From the NCBI RefSeq assembly GCF_007097385.1, contig NZ_VJZS01000002.1, forward strand, positions 283,164-347,163: a stretch of 64,000 bases of DNA, in the 5' to 3' direction. The DNA comes from Flavobacterium sp. ZT3R18. Its GTDB lineage: Bacteria; Bacteroidota; Bacteroidia; Flavobacteriales; Flavobacteriaceae. Position 1 is the first letter of the stretch. Every line of letters begins with the position of its first letter. Below are positions 9,014 to 16,565 of this stretch, piece by piece. The position numbers and the translations under genes are program-made. The notes under the pieces are model-generated. The model was not told the DNA's origin. It saw nothing but the letters and a program-made list of their open reading frames with translations, and did no database searches.

Positions 9014-10096
9014 ATGCTCGAACCTGTTCCAAATAGAAAAATCATACACATCGACATGGATGCTTTCTATGCCTCGGTAGAGCAAATGGATAATCCGGAA
9101 TTGCAGGGAAAGCCCATTGCTGTAGGTGGTGCCGAAAATCGCGGAGTGGTATCTGCAGCCAGTTATGAAGCCAGAAAATTTGGTGTTCGTTCTGCTATAA
9201 GCGGTGTTTTGGCCAAAAAGTTTTGTCCAGAACTTATTTTTGTAAAACCACGTTTTGACCGCTACAAAGAAATTTCCAAAAAAATCCATAAAATATTTCG
9301 TGATTATACAGACTTGGTCGAGCCCCTTTCGCTAGACGAAGCCTATCTTGATGTTACTCAAAACAAAAAGGGCAATCCTAGTGCCGGTTTATTGGCTCAG
9401 GAGATACGATTGCGTATTTTTAATGAAGTAGGCTTAACGGCTTCGGCTGGGATTTCAGTCAATAAATTTGTGGCCAAAATTGCGAGTGATTACAACAAGC
9501 CCAACGGTCAAAAAACGGTCAATCCAGACGAAGTGATTTCTTTTTTGGAACAACTACCCATTCAAAAATTCTACGGAGTAGGGAAAGTCACTACCGAAAA
9601 AATGTTTCAACTTGGAATTTTTACGGGTTTGGATCTTAAAAGTAAATCGATTGAATTTCTGGAAAAGCATTTTGGTAAGTCGGGAGGTTTCTATTACAAT
9701 GTGGTTCGGGGTGTTCATAATAGTGAAGTAAAGTCGGACCGAATAACAAAATCAGTAGCTGCGGAACATACTTTTGATAGTAATCTTTCATCGGAGATAT
9801 TCATGGTCGAAAAGCTTGAAAAAATAGCCCATGAATTAGAGCGACGTTTAAAAAAGCATTCTATTGCGGGTAAAACCATTACTTTGAAAATTAAATACAG
9901 CGATTTTACGCAACAAACGCGTAGTAAAACCATGCCTTATTTCATTTCGGATAAAGCGTTGATTCTAGAAACGGTTAAGGAGTTGTTGTATCAGGAGAAA
10001 ATGAAAGATTCAGTTCGGCTTCTTGGGATTTCCTTGAGTAACTTAAATACCGAAATCAAAAAAACTATAGTGGTTCAGCTTAAATTTGACTTTTGA
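9014..10096 (+). CDS. dinB: DNA polymerase IV (Y-family, translesion)
   Basis: Error-prone Y-family DNA polymerase that copies past damaged bases. Its 360 residues match the family length. The palm begins IIHIDMDAFYASVEQ, with metal-binding Asp14, and continues with SLDEAYLDVT (second catalytic Asp/Glu pair, about residues 109-118) and the helix-hairpin-helix region IQKFYGVGKVTTEKMFQLGI. The little-finger domain follows. The C-terminus, VVQLKFDF, resembles a beta-clamp-binding peptide (QLxxF-like). The start at 9014 is chosen because the next Met lies inside the catalytic motif. The consensus -7 box almost touches this start. Confidence 0.96.
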   Translation: MLEPVPNRKIIHIDMDAFYASVEQMDNPELQGKPIAVGGAENRGVVSAASYEARKFGVRSAISGVLAKKFCPELIFVKPRFDRYKEISKKIHKIFRDYTDLVEPLSLDEAYLDVTQNKKGNPSAGLLAQEIRLRIFNEVGLTASAGISVNKFVAKIASDYNKPNGQKTVNPDEVISFLEQLPIQKFYGVGKVTTEKMFQLGIFTGLDLKSKSIEFLEKHFGKSGGFYYNVVRGVHNSEVKSDRITKSVAAEHTFDSNLSSEIFMVEKLEKIAHELERRLKKHSIAGKTITLKIKYSDFTQQTRSKTMPYFISDKALILETVKELLYQEKMKDSVRLLGISLSNLNTEIKKTIVVQLKFDF

Positions 10097-10152
10097 TTAG
10101 GAAAGGCATTAGGTTGAACAATGGTTGAGCCCTTATTGCTTTTGCTAGTGTT

Positions 10153-10207
10153 ATTGCTTCGTTCCTCGCAAAGACGTTGCGCATGTCATTGCGAGGAACG
10201 AAGCAAT
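10153..10207. repeat. Perfect 19-bp inverted repeat (extragenic palindrome)
   Basis: ATTGCTTCGTTCCTCGCAA at 10153-10171 is the exact reverse complement of TTGCGAGGAACGAAGCAAT at 10189-10207, with a 17-base loop. It lies 57 bases after dinB, has no T tract, and looks like a dispersed flavobacterial palindrome rather than a terminator. Confidence 0.85.
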
Positions 10208-10262
10208 CGCATTTGCTAAGGCGGCAATCTAAGATTTGATATTTTAAGAAAGTAGATTTAAA

Positions 10263-10300
10263 CAAAAAAAAAAGACTATCATTGCTGATAGTCTTTTTAT
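10263..10300 (-). terminator. Terminator of tRNA-Asn copy 1
   Basis: AAAAAGACTATCA / TGATAGTCTTTTT stem just downstream, on the minus strand, of the first tRNA-Asn. The A/T tracts on both sides would let it work in both directions. Confidence 0.75.
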
Positions 10301-10305
10301 GAATG

Positions 10306-10379
10306 CTCCCTCTCTTGGGCTCGAACCAAGGACCCTCTGATTAACAGTCAGATGCTCTAACCAACTGAGCTAAGAAGGA
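10306..10379 (-). tRNA. tRNA-Asn (GTT), copy 1
   Basis: Read on the minus strand, this 74-base sequence folds as a tRNA. The acceptor TCCTTCT pairs with AGAGGGA, with one G-U. The D arm is TTAGCTCAGTTGGTTAGAGC, the anticodon loop is CTGTTAA with anticodon GTT, and the T loop is GGTTCGAGCC. CCA is not encoded. It is identical over its length to the copy at 10912-10985. Confidence 0.96.
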
Positions 10380-10405
10380 AAGTGTGATTCACTTTTGAAG
10401 CGGTG

Positions 10406-10436
10406 CAAAGATATGATTTTATTTGGATGTAGCAAA
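10406..10436 (-). promoter_or_regulatory. Promoter of tRNA-Asn copy 1
   Basis: On the minus strand, TTTG (10433-10436) is separated by 19 bases from TATCTTTG (10406-10413), a full Bacteroidota -33/-7 pair, and the tRNA begins 26 bases further on. The same arrangement and flanking sequence recur at 11090-11120. Confidence 0.8.
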
Positions 10437-10573
10437 TATTTTTTTAAATTTTTTAAAACCTTTTTACGTGTTGGTTTTGCTGCGTTTTGAACAAAAAAAA
10501 GACTATCATTTTTTTTACAAATTATATCTTCTGCAAGTTTTTTTAAGCTTGAAAAAAAATGAATTAAGTTTGG

Positions 10574-10861
10574 TTATGAGAATCTTTCGATTAGTTTCTT
10601 ACTTAGCTCAGGATACTTATTTAGATTTTGTAAGTAGGCTTTGCTCTTCATTGATTTAATATGTTTTTCGATTTTTCTAGCTTGAATAATGTCTTTGCAT
10701 ACGAAGGAAAAAAATATTGTCCAATCATTTGTTATTTTGGAATATGCACTTTTGAATTCATCACTATTGTGCCAATGAAGACGATTTTCTAAATCGGAAG
10801 TTTCTCCAATATAATAGGTGTCTTTTATGGGAGAGTATAAAATATAAACGAAATGATTCAT
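10574..10861 (-). CDS. GIY-YIG nuclease family protein
   Basis: Protein of 95 residues made of a single GIY-YIG domain: FVYILYSPIKDTYYIGETSDLENRLHWHN, then the conserved Arg and a C-terminal helix with Lys clusters (IKSMKSKAYLQNL). This UPF0213/YhbQ-like family is predicted to cut DNA, but its cellular role is not established. The ATG at 10861 is preferred to an in-frame TTG two codons upstream. A -7 box (TATATTTG, 10865-10872) lies only 3 bases before the ATG. The gene sits between the two tRNA-Asn copies, in the same orientation. Confidence 0.88.
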   Translation of the reverse strand: MNHFVYILYSPIKDTYYIGETSDLENRLHWHNSDEFKSAYSKITNDWTIFFSFVCKDIIQARKIEKHIKSMKSKAYLQNLNKYPELSKKLIERFS

Positions 10862-10864
10862 AAA

Positions 10865-10872
10865 CAAATATA
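10865..10872 (-). promoter_or_regulatory. -7 box of the GIY-YIG gene (TATATTTG), 3 bases before the ATG
   Basis: Exact TAnnTTTG on the minus strand at a spacing that implies a leaderless or near-leaderless message. Confidence 0.45.
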
Positions 10873-10876
10873 AACA

Positions 10877-10906
10877 AAAAAGCCTGACATTGCTGTCAGG
10901 CTTTTA
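10877..10906 (-). terminator. Terminator of tRNA-Asn copy 2
   Basis: AAAAAGCCTGACA / TGTCAGGCTTTT hairpin directly downstream, on the minus strand, of the second tRNA-Asn and ahead of the GIY-YIG promoter. Confidence 0.8.
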
Positions 10907-10911
10907 AAAAG

Positions 10912-10985
10912 CTCCCTCTCTTGGGCTCGAACCAAGGACCCTCTGATTAACAGTCAGATGCTCTAACCAACTGAGCTAAGAAGGA
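10912..10985 (-). tRNA. tRNA-Asn (GTT), copy 2
   Basis: Same 74-base sequence and fold as copy 1. Unlike copy 1, it has no TAnnTTTG box immediately upstream. The nearest one is at 11090, so the transcript would run through the tRNA fragment at 11022-11063 before reaching this gene. Confidence 0.96.
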
Positions 10986-11021
10986 AACTGTATATTTTTA
11001 TTTCATCAATTTAATAACTTT

Positions 11022-11063
11022 TGCTCTAACCTCCCGATAGCTATCGGGATGAGCTAAGAAGGA
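11022..11063 (-). pseudogene. 5' fragment of tRNA-Asn interrupted by a palindrome in the D-loop
   Basis: On the minus strand the first 14 bases of tRNA-Asn, TCCTTCTTAGCTCA (11050-11063), are followed by the palindrome TCCCGATAGCTATCGGGA (11032-11049). The tRNA then resumes as GTTAGAGCA (11022-11030) before homology stops. In the intact genes only GTTG separates these two pieces. The rest of the tRNA is missing, so this is a broken third copy. Confidence 0.85.
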
Positions 11064-11089
11064 AAGTGTTGTTCACTTTTAAAGCGGTG

Positions 11090-11120
11090 CAAAGATATGA
11101 TTTTATTTGGTTGTTGCAAA
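11090..11120 (-). promoter_or_regulatory. Duplicated tRNA-Asn promoter
   Basis: On the minus strand, TTTG (11117-11120), then 19 bases, then TATCTTTG (11090-11097). The stretch from here to the tRNA start is nearly identical to that of copy 1, including TGCACCGCTT and GTGAA, so promoter and tRNA were duplicated together. Confidence 0.8.
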
Positions 11121-11147
11121 CAAAAATTACAAAAAAATCATTCTTTT

Positions 11148-12494
11148 TTACTTGCCAATTATGGCCTTGTAAATATCGTTTCCATTAGCAAAAAGCAGTA
11201 GGCTTATAAGTAATACGAAACCAGCCATTTGGGCGTTTTCTAAGAATTTGTCGCTCGGTTTTTTACCGCTTACGATTTCAAATAATAAAAACATTACGTG
11301 TCCACCATCAAGCGCTGGAATAGGCAATAAGTTCATAACACCAAGCATAATTGATAAAATGGCTGTGATACTCCAGAAAACTTCCCAGCTCCAAGAACTT
11401 GGGAAAATATCAAATATGGCTTTAAAACCACCTACTTGTTTGTAAGCTTTGGTTTCTGGATTGAAAATCATTTTTAATTGTTTTCCGTATCCTACCAATT
11501 GGTCTTTTCCTTTTTCAATACCAAAAGGAATCGATTCTAAGAAACTATATTTTTGATGCGTGATTTTGTAATATCCTAGTTTTTCAAGCGTTTCAAGTCC
11601 TAAACCACCAAGTTGAACTCCAAGTTTACCTTCAGTATTTACTTTTACATTTAGATTTACTTGTTTTTGATCTCTCAAAACTAATGCCGAAACTGTTTTA
11701 TTTTTGTTGTTTTCTAAAATTACTTTGGCTTGATCAAGGTATTTTGTAGTTTGACCATTTAGAGACAAAAGAATGTCTTTTGCTTTAAGATTTTTATTTA
11801 AAGATTCATCGTCGGGTACATTTCCAATAACAAATGGAATTCGTATCGATACCAAAGGTACTTTCTCGACTTTAGACAATTGGTCAACAAAGTCATTTGG
11901 CATTTTAATGGTTTGTTCTACTCCATTTCTATCACGGACAACTTCTTTGCCCAAAATAACTTTAGAGCTGATTTCCTTGTCAAAACGTACAATCTTTTCG
12001 CCATCTACAGCCACGATTTTGTCACCCGATTTGAATCCTGCATTAATCATCGCTTGATTTTCTATCAAAAGACCGTCTTTCATATCAGCATTTGCAATAT
12101 AGGAATCTCCATAAGCATACGCCATACCTATATATATAATGAAGGCAAGGATAAAGTTTACCGTTACACCACCCAACATAATAATCAAACGTTGCCAAGC
12201 TGGTTTAGACCTAAATTCCCAAGGTTGTGCAGGCAATGCCATTTGTTCCTTGTCCATGCTTTCGTCGATCATTCCAGATATTTTTACATAACCACCAAGA
12301 GGCAACCATCCAATGCCGTATTCGGTTTCGCCAATTTTCTTTTTTAGAAGGGAATATTTGACATCAAAAAACAAATAGAATTTCTCGACTCTGGTTTTGA
12401 ATAATTTAGCAGGAATGAAATGTCCTAATTCGTGAAGTATAATAAGTAATGATAAGCTCAATAAAAATTGAGAAAGCTTGATAACTATTTCCAT
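11148..12494 (-). CDS. rseP: RIP metalloprotease RseP (site-2 protease)
   Basis: Inner-membrane zinc protease that cuts transmembrane segments of anti-sigma factors and signal peptide remnants. Its 448 residues match the family. The zinc motif HELGH is at residues 21-25 in the first membrane helix, the central part holds PDZ-like domains (for example FKSGDKIVAVDGEKI), and the second active-site motif NLLPIPALDGGH with its catalytic Asp is near the C-terminus, followed by two membrane helices. The start is ATG at 12494, 29 bases downstream of a consensus -7 box (TACTTTTG, 12524-12531 on the minus strand). Confidence 0.96.
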   Translation of the reverse strand: MEIVIKLSQFLLSLSLLIILHELGHFIPAKLFKTRVEKFYLFFDVKYSLLKKKIGETEYGIGWLPLGGYVKISGMIDESMDKEQMALPAQPWEFRSKPAWQRLIIMLGGVTVNFILAFIIYIGMAYAYGDSYIANADMKDGLLIENQAMINAGFKSGDKIVAVDGEKIVRFDKEISSKVILGKEVVRDRNGVEQTIKMPNDFVDQLSKVEKVPLVSIRIPFVIGNVPDDESLNKNLKAKDILLSLNGQTTKYLDQAKVILENNKNKTVSALVLRDQKQVNLNVKVNTEGKLGVQLGGLGLETLEKLGYYKITHQKYSFLESIPFGIEKGKDQLVGYGKQLKMIFNPETKAYKQVGGFKAIFDIFPSSWSWEVFWSITAILSIMLGVMNLLPIPALDGGHVMFLLFEIVSGKKPSDKFLENAQMAGFVLLISLLLFANGNDIYKAIIGK

Positions 12495-12523
12495 TTTTTA
12501 ATTTTCGGTTCTTTAATGACGGA

Positions 12524-12531
12524 CAAAAGTA
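12524..12531 (-). promoter_or_regulatory. -7 box of rseP (TACTTTTG)
   Basis: Exact TAnnTTTG on the minus strand, 29 bases upstream of the rseP ATG. No clear -33 element was seen. Confidence 0.5.
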
Positions 12532-12694
12532 CTATTTTCTATTTTATTATTTGCGCTATATTTTTGGGTATCGTTTTAAATGTTTGTTAATTAATGCATT
12601 TTTCGGTTTAATTTTAAACTTAGTAGAATAACTTTACGGTATAAAAATCTTGTTTTAATGCTTCTGGGCTTAAAATGTTAATACCCTTGTATTT

Positions 12695-13765
12695 ATGTCG
12701 TCTCCGTTATTTTCTCCTTTACAAATAAAAAGTATTACCCTCAAAAACAGAATTGCAATTTCGCCCATGTGTCAATATTCGGCAGAAGATGGTTTTGCTA
12801 ATGATTGGCATTTGGTTCATCTTGGCAGCCGTGCTACAGGTGGTTCGGGGCTAATTATCCAAGAGGCTACAGCCGTTTCTCCCGAAGCTAGAATTTCTCC
12901 CAGTGATTTAGGTTTGTGGAGCGATGATCACATCGAAAAATTACAATCGATTACCAAGTTTATTAGTAGCCAAGATTCGGTTCCGGGAATACAATTGGCT
13001 CATGCTGGCAGAAAAGCGAGTGTTTCGTCTCCTTGGTATGGCAATAAAAAACTGGATCGAAATCAAGGCGGATGGGAAACAGTTGCTCCAAGTGCAATTG
13101 CTTTTCATGATTATGAACATGTACCTACACGATTGGATTTTGTAGGGATACAAAAAGTAATTTCCGACTTTAAATTGGCTACTAGAAGAGCGGTTCAGGC
13201 AGGATATCAAGTGGTTGAAATTCATGCTGCACATGGTTATTTGTTGCACCAATTCTTATCGCCTTTATCTAATTTAAGGACGGATGAGTATGGAGGTTCT
13301 TTTGAAAACCGTATCCGATTGCTTTTAGAAGTGTTGCAAGCGGTTGAGTCTGAATGGCCGAAAGAATTTCCTTTATTGGTAAGAATCTCGGCTATTGACT
13401 GGGCAGATGGCGGATGGAATAGTGAAGAATCTTTACAACTTTCGAAAATATTAAAAGAAAACGGAGTCGATTTAATCGATGTTTCCTCAGGCGGATTGGT
13501 GTCTCATCAACAAATTCCTTTAGGTCCCAATTATCAAGTCCCTTTTGCCGAACAGATAAAAAAGGAAGCGGGAATTTTGACGGGAGCGGTTGGTTTGATT
13601 ACCACTTCTCAACAGGCCGAAGCTATTGTAGAAAGTGGGAAAGCAGACCTTGTTTTGTTTGCTAGAGAGTCGCTTAGAAACCCAAATTTAGCTTTGGATT
13701 TTGCCCAAGAATTGGGAGTTGATGTACAATGGCCGAAACAATATGATAGGGCTAAAACGAGATAA
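12695..13765 (+). CDS. NADH:flavin oxidoreductase, Old Yellow Enzyme family (YqjM/NamA type)
   Basis: FMN-dependent ene-reductase of 356 residues, acting with NAD(P)H on activated C=C bonds. Visible features are LKNRIAISPMCQYSAEDG, with the Cys typical of YqjM-type enzymes, IQLAHAGRKAS, the substrate-binding EIHAAHGYLLHQFLSPLSN (His-x-x-His as in YqjM), NRIRLLLEV, and the C-terminal FMN phosphate region (GAVGLITT, LVLFARESLRNP). The physiological substrate is unknown; a role in detoxification or oxidative stress is an inference. It is followed at 80 bp by an oxidoreductase gene on the same strand. Confidence 0.92.
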   Translation: MSSPLFSPLQIKSITLKNRIAISPMCQYSAEDGFANDWHLVHLGSRATGGSGLIIQEATAVSPEARISPSDLGLWSDDHIEKLQSITKFISSQDSVPGIQLAHAGRKASVSSPWYGNKKLDRNQGGWETVAPSAIAFHDYEHVPTRLDFVGIQKVISDFKLATRRAVQAGYQVVEIHAAHGYLLHQFLSPLSNLRTDEYGGSFENRIRLLLEVLQAVESEWPKEFPLLVRISAIDWADGGWNSEESLQLSKILKENGVDLIDVSSGGLVSHQQIPLGPNYQVPFAEQIKKEAGILTGAVGLITTSQQAEAIVESGKADLVLFARESLRNPNLALDFAQELGVDVQWPKQYDRAKTR

Positions 13766-13845
13766 GTTTCTGTTACTTTTAAACGAGGGTAACGATAAAT
13801 TGAAAAACTGTAATCCACATTATTTGTGGAAGAACCTAATATAAC

Positions 13846-14886
13846 ATGCAAAAAATAAAAACCGCTCTACTATCCTACGGAATGTCTGGAAAAGTTTTTC
13901 ACACCCCTTTTATAGTATTTCACGATGGATTTGAATTGGTTGGTTCCTGGGAAAGAAGCAAGAAACTCATTCAACAGGATTATCCGAATGTAAAAAGTTA
14001 TGCAACTCTTGGAGAATTACTTCAAGATGATATTGATTTGGTTATAGTAAATACACCGGTGGAAACTCATTTTGAATATGCCAAAAAAGTGTTGATGGCA
14101 GGAAAACACGCCATTGTCGAAAAATCATTTACCACAACGGTAGCTCAAGCTCGGGAATTAGACAATTTGGCCAAAGAAAAAGGTTTAAAACTTTCGGTTT
14201 TTCAGAATCGAAGATGGGACAGTGATTTTAAAACGGTACAAAAAGTCTTGAACGATAAAGTGTTGGGAGAATTGGTAGAAGCGGAGTTCCATTTTGATCG
14301 CTACAATCCGCTTTTGAGTCCGAAGGGACATAAGGAAACTGCGAATTCCGGTGCTGGAATTCTAAGGGATCTAGGACCGCATTTAATCGACCAAGCATTG
14401 TATTTGTTTGGGTTTCCCCAAAGTGTTTTTGCTGATATTCGAGTGACACGCGAGCATTCTTTGGTTGATGATTGTTTGGATATTTTGCTGTATTACCCTG
14501 AATTCCGGGTAAGACTTAAAGCGGGATTTTTTGTTAGGGAAGCACTTCCTGCTTATGTGGTTCATGGAAAAAAAGGTTCTTTTTTGAAAGCTCGCGGAGA
14601 TGTACAAGAAGATAACTTAAAAGTAGGCGCAAAACCGAATTTAACTTCTTGGGGGGAAGAGTCTGTAGAAGACGAAGGGTTATTGCATACAGAAATAAAT
14701 GGTGAACTCTTTCGGGATAAGATTTCAAGCCTTTCCGGAAACTATTATGGTTTTTTTGAAGGCGTTTATCAGTCTATTATAAATGATAAAAGAGAACCGG
14801 TAACGGCTCAAGAAGGATTGCAGGTGATGCAAATTATTGAAGCGGCTATTAAAAGTAGTTCTCAAGGGAAAGTTGTAGAGTTATAA
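13846..14886 (+). CDS. Gfo/Idh/MocA family oxidoreductase
   Basis: NAD(P)-dependent oxidoreductase of 346 residues. The N-terminal Rossmann part is unusual in starting with KTALLSYGMSGKVFHTPFI in place of a strict GxGxxG, but continues with VNTPVETHFEYAKKVLMAGKHAIVEKSFT. The EKSF block matches the conserved EKP-type motif that carries the catalytic Lys. The C-terminal alpha/beta domain includes GILRDLGPHLIDQALYLFG, with the conserved Asp and His. The substrate, often a sugar or inositol, cannot be predicted. It may be cotranscribed with the ene-reductase upstream. Confidence in the family is high; the function is unknown. Confidence 0.9.
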   Translation: MQKIKTALLSYGMSGKVFHTPFIVFHDGFELVGSWERSKKLIQQDYPNVKSYATLGELLQDDIDLVIVNTPVETHFEYAKKVLMAGKHAIVEKSFTTTVAQARELDNLAKEKGLKLSVFQNRRWDSDFKTVQKVLNDKVLGELVEAEFHFDRYNPLLSPKGHKETANSGAGILRDLGPHLIDQALYLFGFPQSVFADIRVTREHSLVDDCLDILLYYPEFRVRLKAGFFVREALPAYVVHGKKGSFLKARGDVQEDNLKVGAKPNLTSWGEESVEDEGLLHTEINGELFRDKISSLSGNYYGFFEGVYQSIINDKREPVTAQEGLQVMQIIEAAIKSSSQGKVVEL

Positions 14887-14932
14887 GAATTATGTTTTTA
14901 GCACTAAATATCTCGTTTTGCAGCTTGGGTGA

Positions 14933-14964
14933 CACCTCCAAATGATTCTTGTTCGGAGGTGATT
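14933..14964. terminator. Hairpin after the Gfo/Idh/MocA gene
   Basis: CACCTCC at 14933-14939 pairs with GGAGGTG about 17 bases later. There is no clean T tract, so termination is only possible. The rest of the 14887-15040 spacer holds nothing recognisable. Confidence 0.4.
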
Positions 14965-15013
14965 GTCGACGATTTTTCAACAATAACGTTGTAATTCCCA
15001 CTAAATGAAACGA

Positions 15014-15048
15014 TTGTTCGTAAGCCTTTTTTTCTTTTTGTACTTTTG
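15014..15048 (+). promoter_or_regulatory. Promoter of the MFS gene (TTG, 24-base spacer, TACTTTTG)
   Basis: TACTTTTG at 15041-15048 fits TAnnTTTG. A TTG lies at 15014-15016, a slightly long spacing. The box covers the TTG at 15046 that opens the longest reading frame, so translation probably starts further in. Confidence 0.45.
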
Positions 15049-16287
15049 AAAAAAACAATCCCTAAAACAATCGTTTTGATAGATTTAAATTTTATTGGAA
15101 GGTCGCGTACAAAAGCAAAATACAAGAAAACCTATACCGACATAAAAGCTTCTTATTTGTCTCGAATACGTTGGGCAGTATCTATGTTTTATTTCGGAAT
15201 GGGTTTGAGTTTTGCGACTTGGGCCAGCAGAATTCCAGATATTAAGACGGCTTTGCATTTGAGTGATGGAAGTTTAGGGACTGTATTGTTTGCTATACCG
15301 CTAGGGCAACTCGTGATTATGCCTTTTTCTGGTAAATTAGTCACTCGTTTTGGCAGTTGCCGTGTTTTGATTTTCTCCTTATTGTTATACGTTTTTAGTT
15401 TAACCAATTTAGGATTGGCCAAAGAAACGTGGCAATTATCGCTGGGTTTGTTCCTGTTTGGAATATTTGGAAACTTATCTAATATTGCCGTAAACACCCA
15501 AGGGGTTTATACCGAAGTCCTTTATAAAAAAACCATTATGTCTTCTTTTCACGGAATGTGGAGCTTGGCTGGGTTTATAGGTGCTTTGGTTGGTTTAGGA
15601 ATGCTGGCTTTTGAGCTAACGCCCTATGAACATTTTTTGATAGTGGCAGCAATCGTATTGTTGTTGATTGCTTTTAATTTTAAATTTCTGATCAAAGCCA
15701 AAGAGACTTTAAAAGTCGAAAAGAAAAAACTGTTTTCAAAACCAGACAGTGCTTTAATTTGGCTTGGGGTAATTGGTTTTTGTTGCATGGCGAGCGAAGG
15801 GGTAATGTTTGATTGGAGTGGTGTTTATTTTAAGGATGTGATTAAAGTTCCCGGACCATTGGTTATTTTGGGCTATACTTCGTTTATGATTACAATGGCA
15901 AGCGGACGATTTTTTGGTGACCACTTGATTCATCGATTTGGAAAGCAGCTGATTCTTAAAATTGGAGGTGTTATGATTTCGGTTGGGCTTTTTACCGCAG
16001 TTATTTTTCCTTTCATAATTCCATCAACTATTGCCTTTATGTTGGTTGGTTTTGGGGTTTCAACCATTGTCCCTACGGTTTACAGTGTCGCTGGAAAAAA
16101 TCAAACGGTTCCTGCGGGCGAAGCTTTAACTATAGTTTCTAGCGTTAGTTTTTTGGGTTTTTTGATGGGACCACCACTAATAGGATACATTGCCGAAATT
16201 TCGAGTTTGCGATTTTCTTTCGCTTTTATCGGAATCTTTGGGTTTCTCATAGCCCTTATGGTTACTCGAATCAAAGTTATAGATTAA
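15046..16287 (+). CDS. MFS transporter
   Basis: Inner-membrane carrier of the major facilitator superfamily with about 12 hydrophobic segments over 413 codons. The first helix begins near residue 46 (VSMFYFGMGLSFATWASRIPDI), and an R-x-G-type loop follows helix 2 (FSGKLVTRFGSCR). The WASRIPDIK opening resembles the Bacteroidota/actinobacterial ybjJ-like group. The substrate is unknown. The start is uncertain. The frame opens at TTG 15046, but this overlaps the probable -7 box, so a TTG at 15076 or 15157 may be used. That would remove a basic N-terminal extension that is odd for this family. Confidence 0.85.
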   Translation: MKKTIPKTIVLIDLNFIGRSRTKAKYKKTYTDIKASYLSRIRWAVSMFYFGMGLSFATWASRIPDIKTALHLSDGSLGTVLFAIPLGQLVIMPFSGKLVTRFGSCRVLIFSLLLYVFSLTNLGLAKETWQLSLGLFLFGIFGNLSNIAVNTQGVYTEVLYKKTIMSSFHGMWSLAGFIGALVGLGMLAFELTPYEHFLIVAAIVLLLIAFNFKFLIKAKETLKVEKKKLFSKPDSALIWLGVIGFCCMASEGVMFDWSGVYFKDVIKVPGPLVILGYTSFMITMASGRFFGDHLIHRFGKQLILKIGGVMISVGLFTAVIFPFIIPSTIAFMLVGFGVSTIVPTVYSVAGKNQTVPAGEALTIVSSVSFLGFLMGPPLIGYIAEISSLRFSFAFIGIFGFLIALMVTRIKVID

Positions 16288-16388
16288 GAATAGAATCCTA
16301 AACTACTCCTTTGTTTTTTGTTATAATGAAGAAAAAAATGCTTTTAATTAAATACTTAATAGTTTTTTTCTTAAGTTTATAGCTTGGG

Positions 16389-16421
16389 TTTCAATCGGCT
16401 ATTATTTTTATTCGATTGAAA
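16389..16421 (+). terminator. Hairpin downstream of the MFS gene
   Basis: TTTCAATCG at 16389-16397 pairs with CGATTGAAA at 16413-16421 around a T-rich loop. There is no long T run after it, so termination is possible rather than certain. Confidence 0.4.
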
Positions 16422-16507
16422 TTCAAAATACCACATTTGATTTAGTGTCTTAGTGTCACTTTTTTTCCAAAATTTTTTTATCCTTTTTTAAAACGAATCT
16501 AATTTTT

Positions 16508-16545
16508 GGATATGCTGTATGCAATATTTGGCATACAGCATATCC
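16508..16545 (+). promoter_or_regulatory. Perfect 15-bp inverted repeat immediately upstream of a TonB receptor
   Basis: GGATATGCTGTATGC (16508-16522) and its exact complement GCATACAGCATATCC (16531-16545) flank the 8-base loop AATATTTG, which is one base away from the -7 consensus TAnnTTTG. The repeat ends 20 bases before the ATG at 16566. It could be an operator over the promoter or a hairpin in the mRNA leader. Confidence 0.75.
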
Positions 16546-16565
16546 AATAAGTTTAAAAATATGGT

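Noticed and set aside
10423..10659. Small plus-strand protein of 78 codons between tRNA-Asn copy 1 and the GIY-YIG gene
   Set aside because: It begins at a non-ATG codon, overlaps the tRNA promoter region and the 3' end of the convincing GIY-YIG gene, and is mainly Phe/Leu/Lys from AT-rich DNA.
11880..12347. Open frame of 155 codons on the plus strand opposite rseP
   Set aside because: Shadow of rseP. Its composition does not look like a real protein and there is no promoter or start context.
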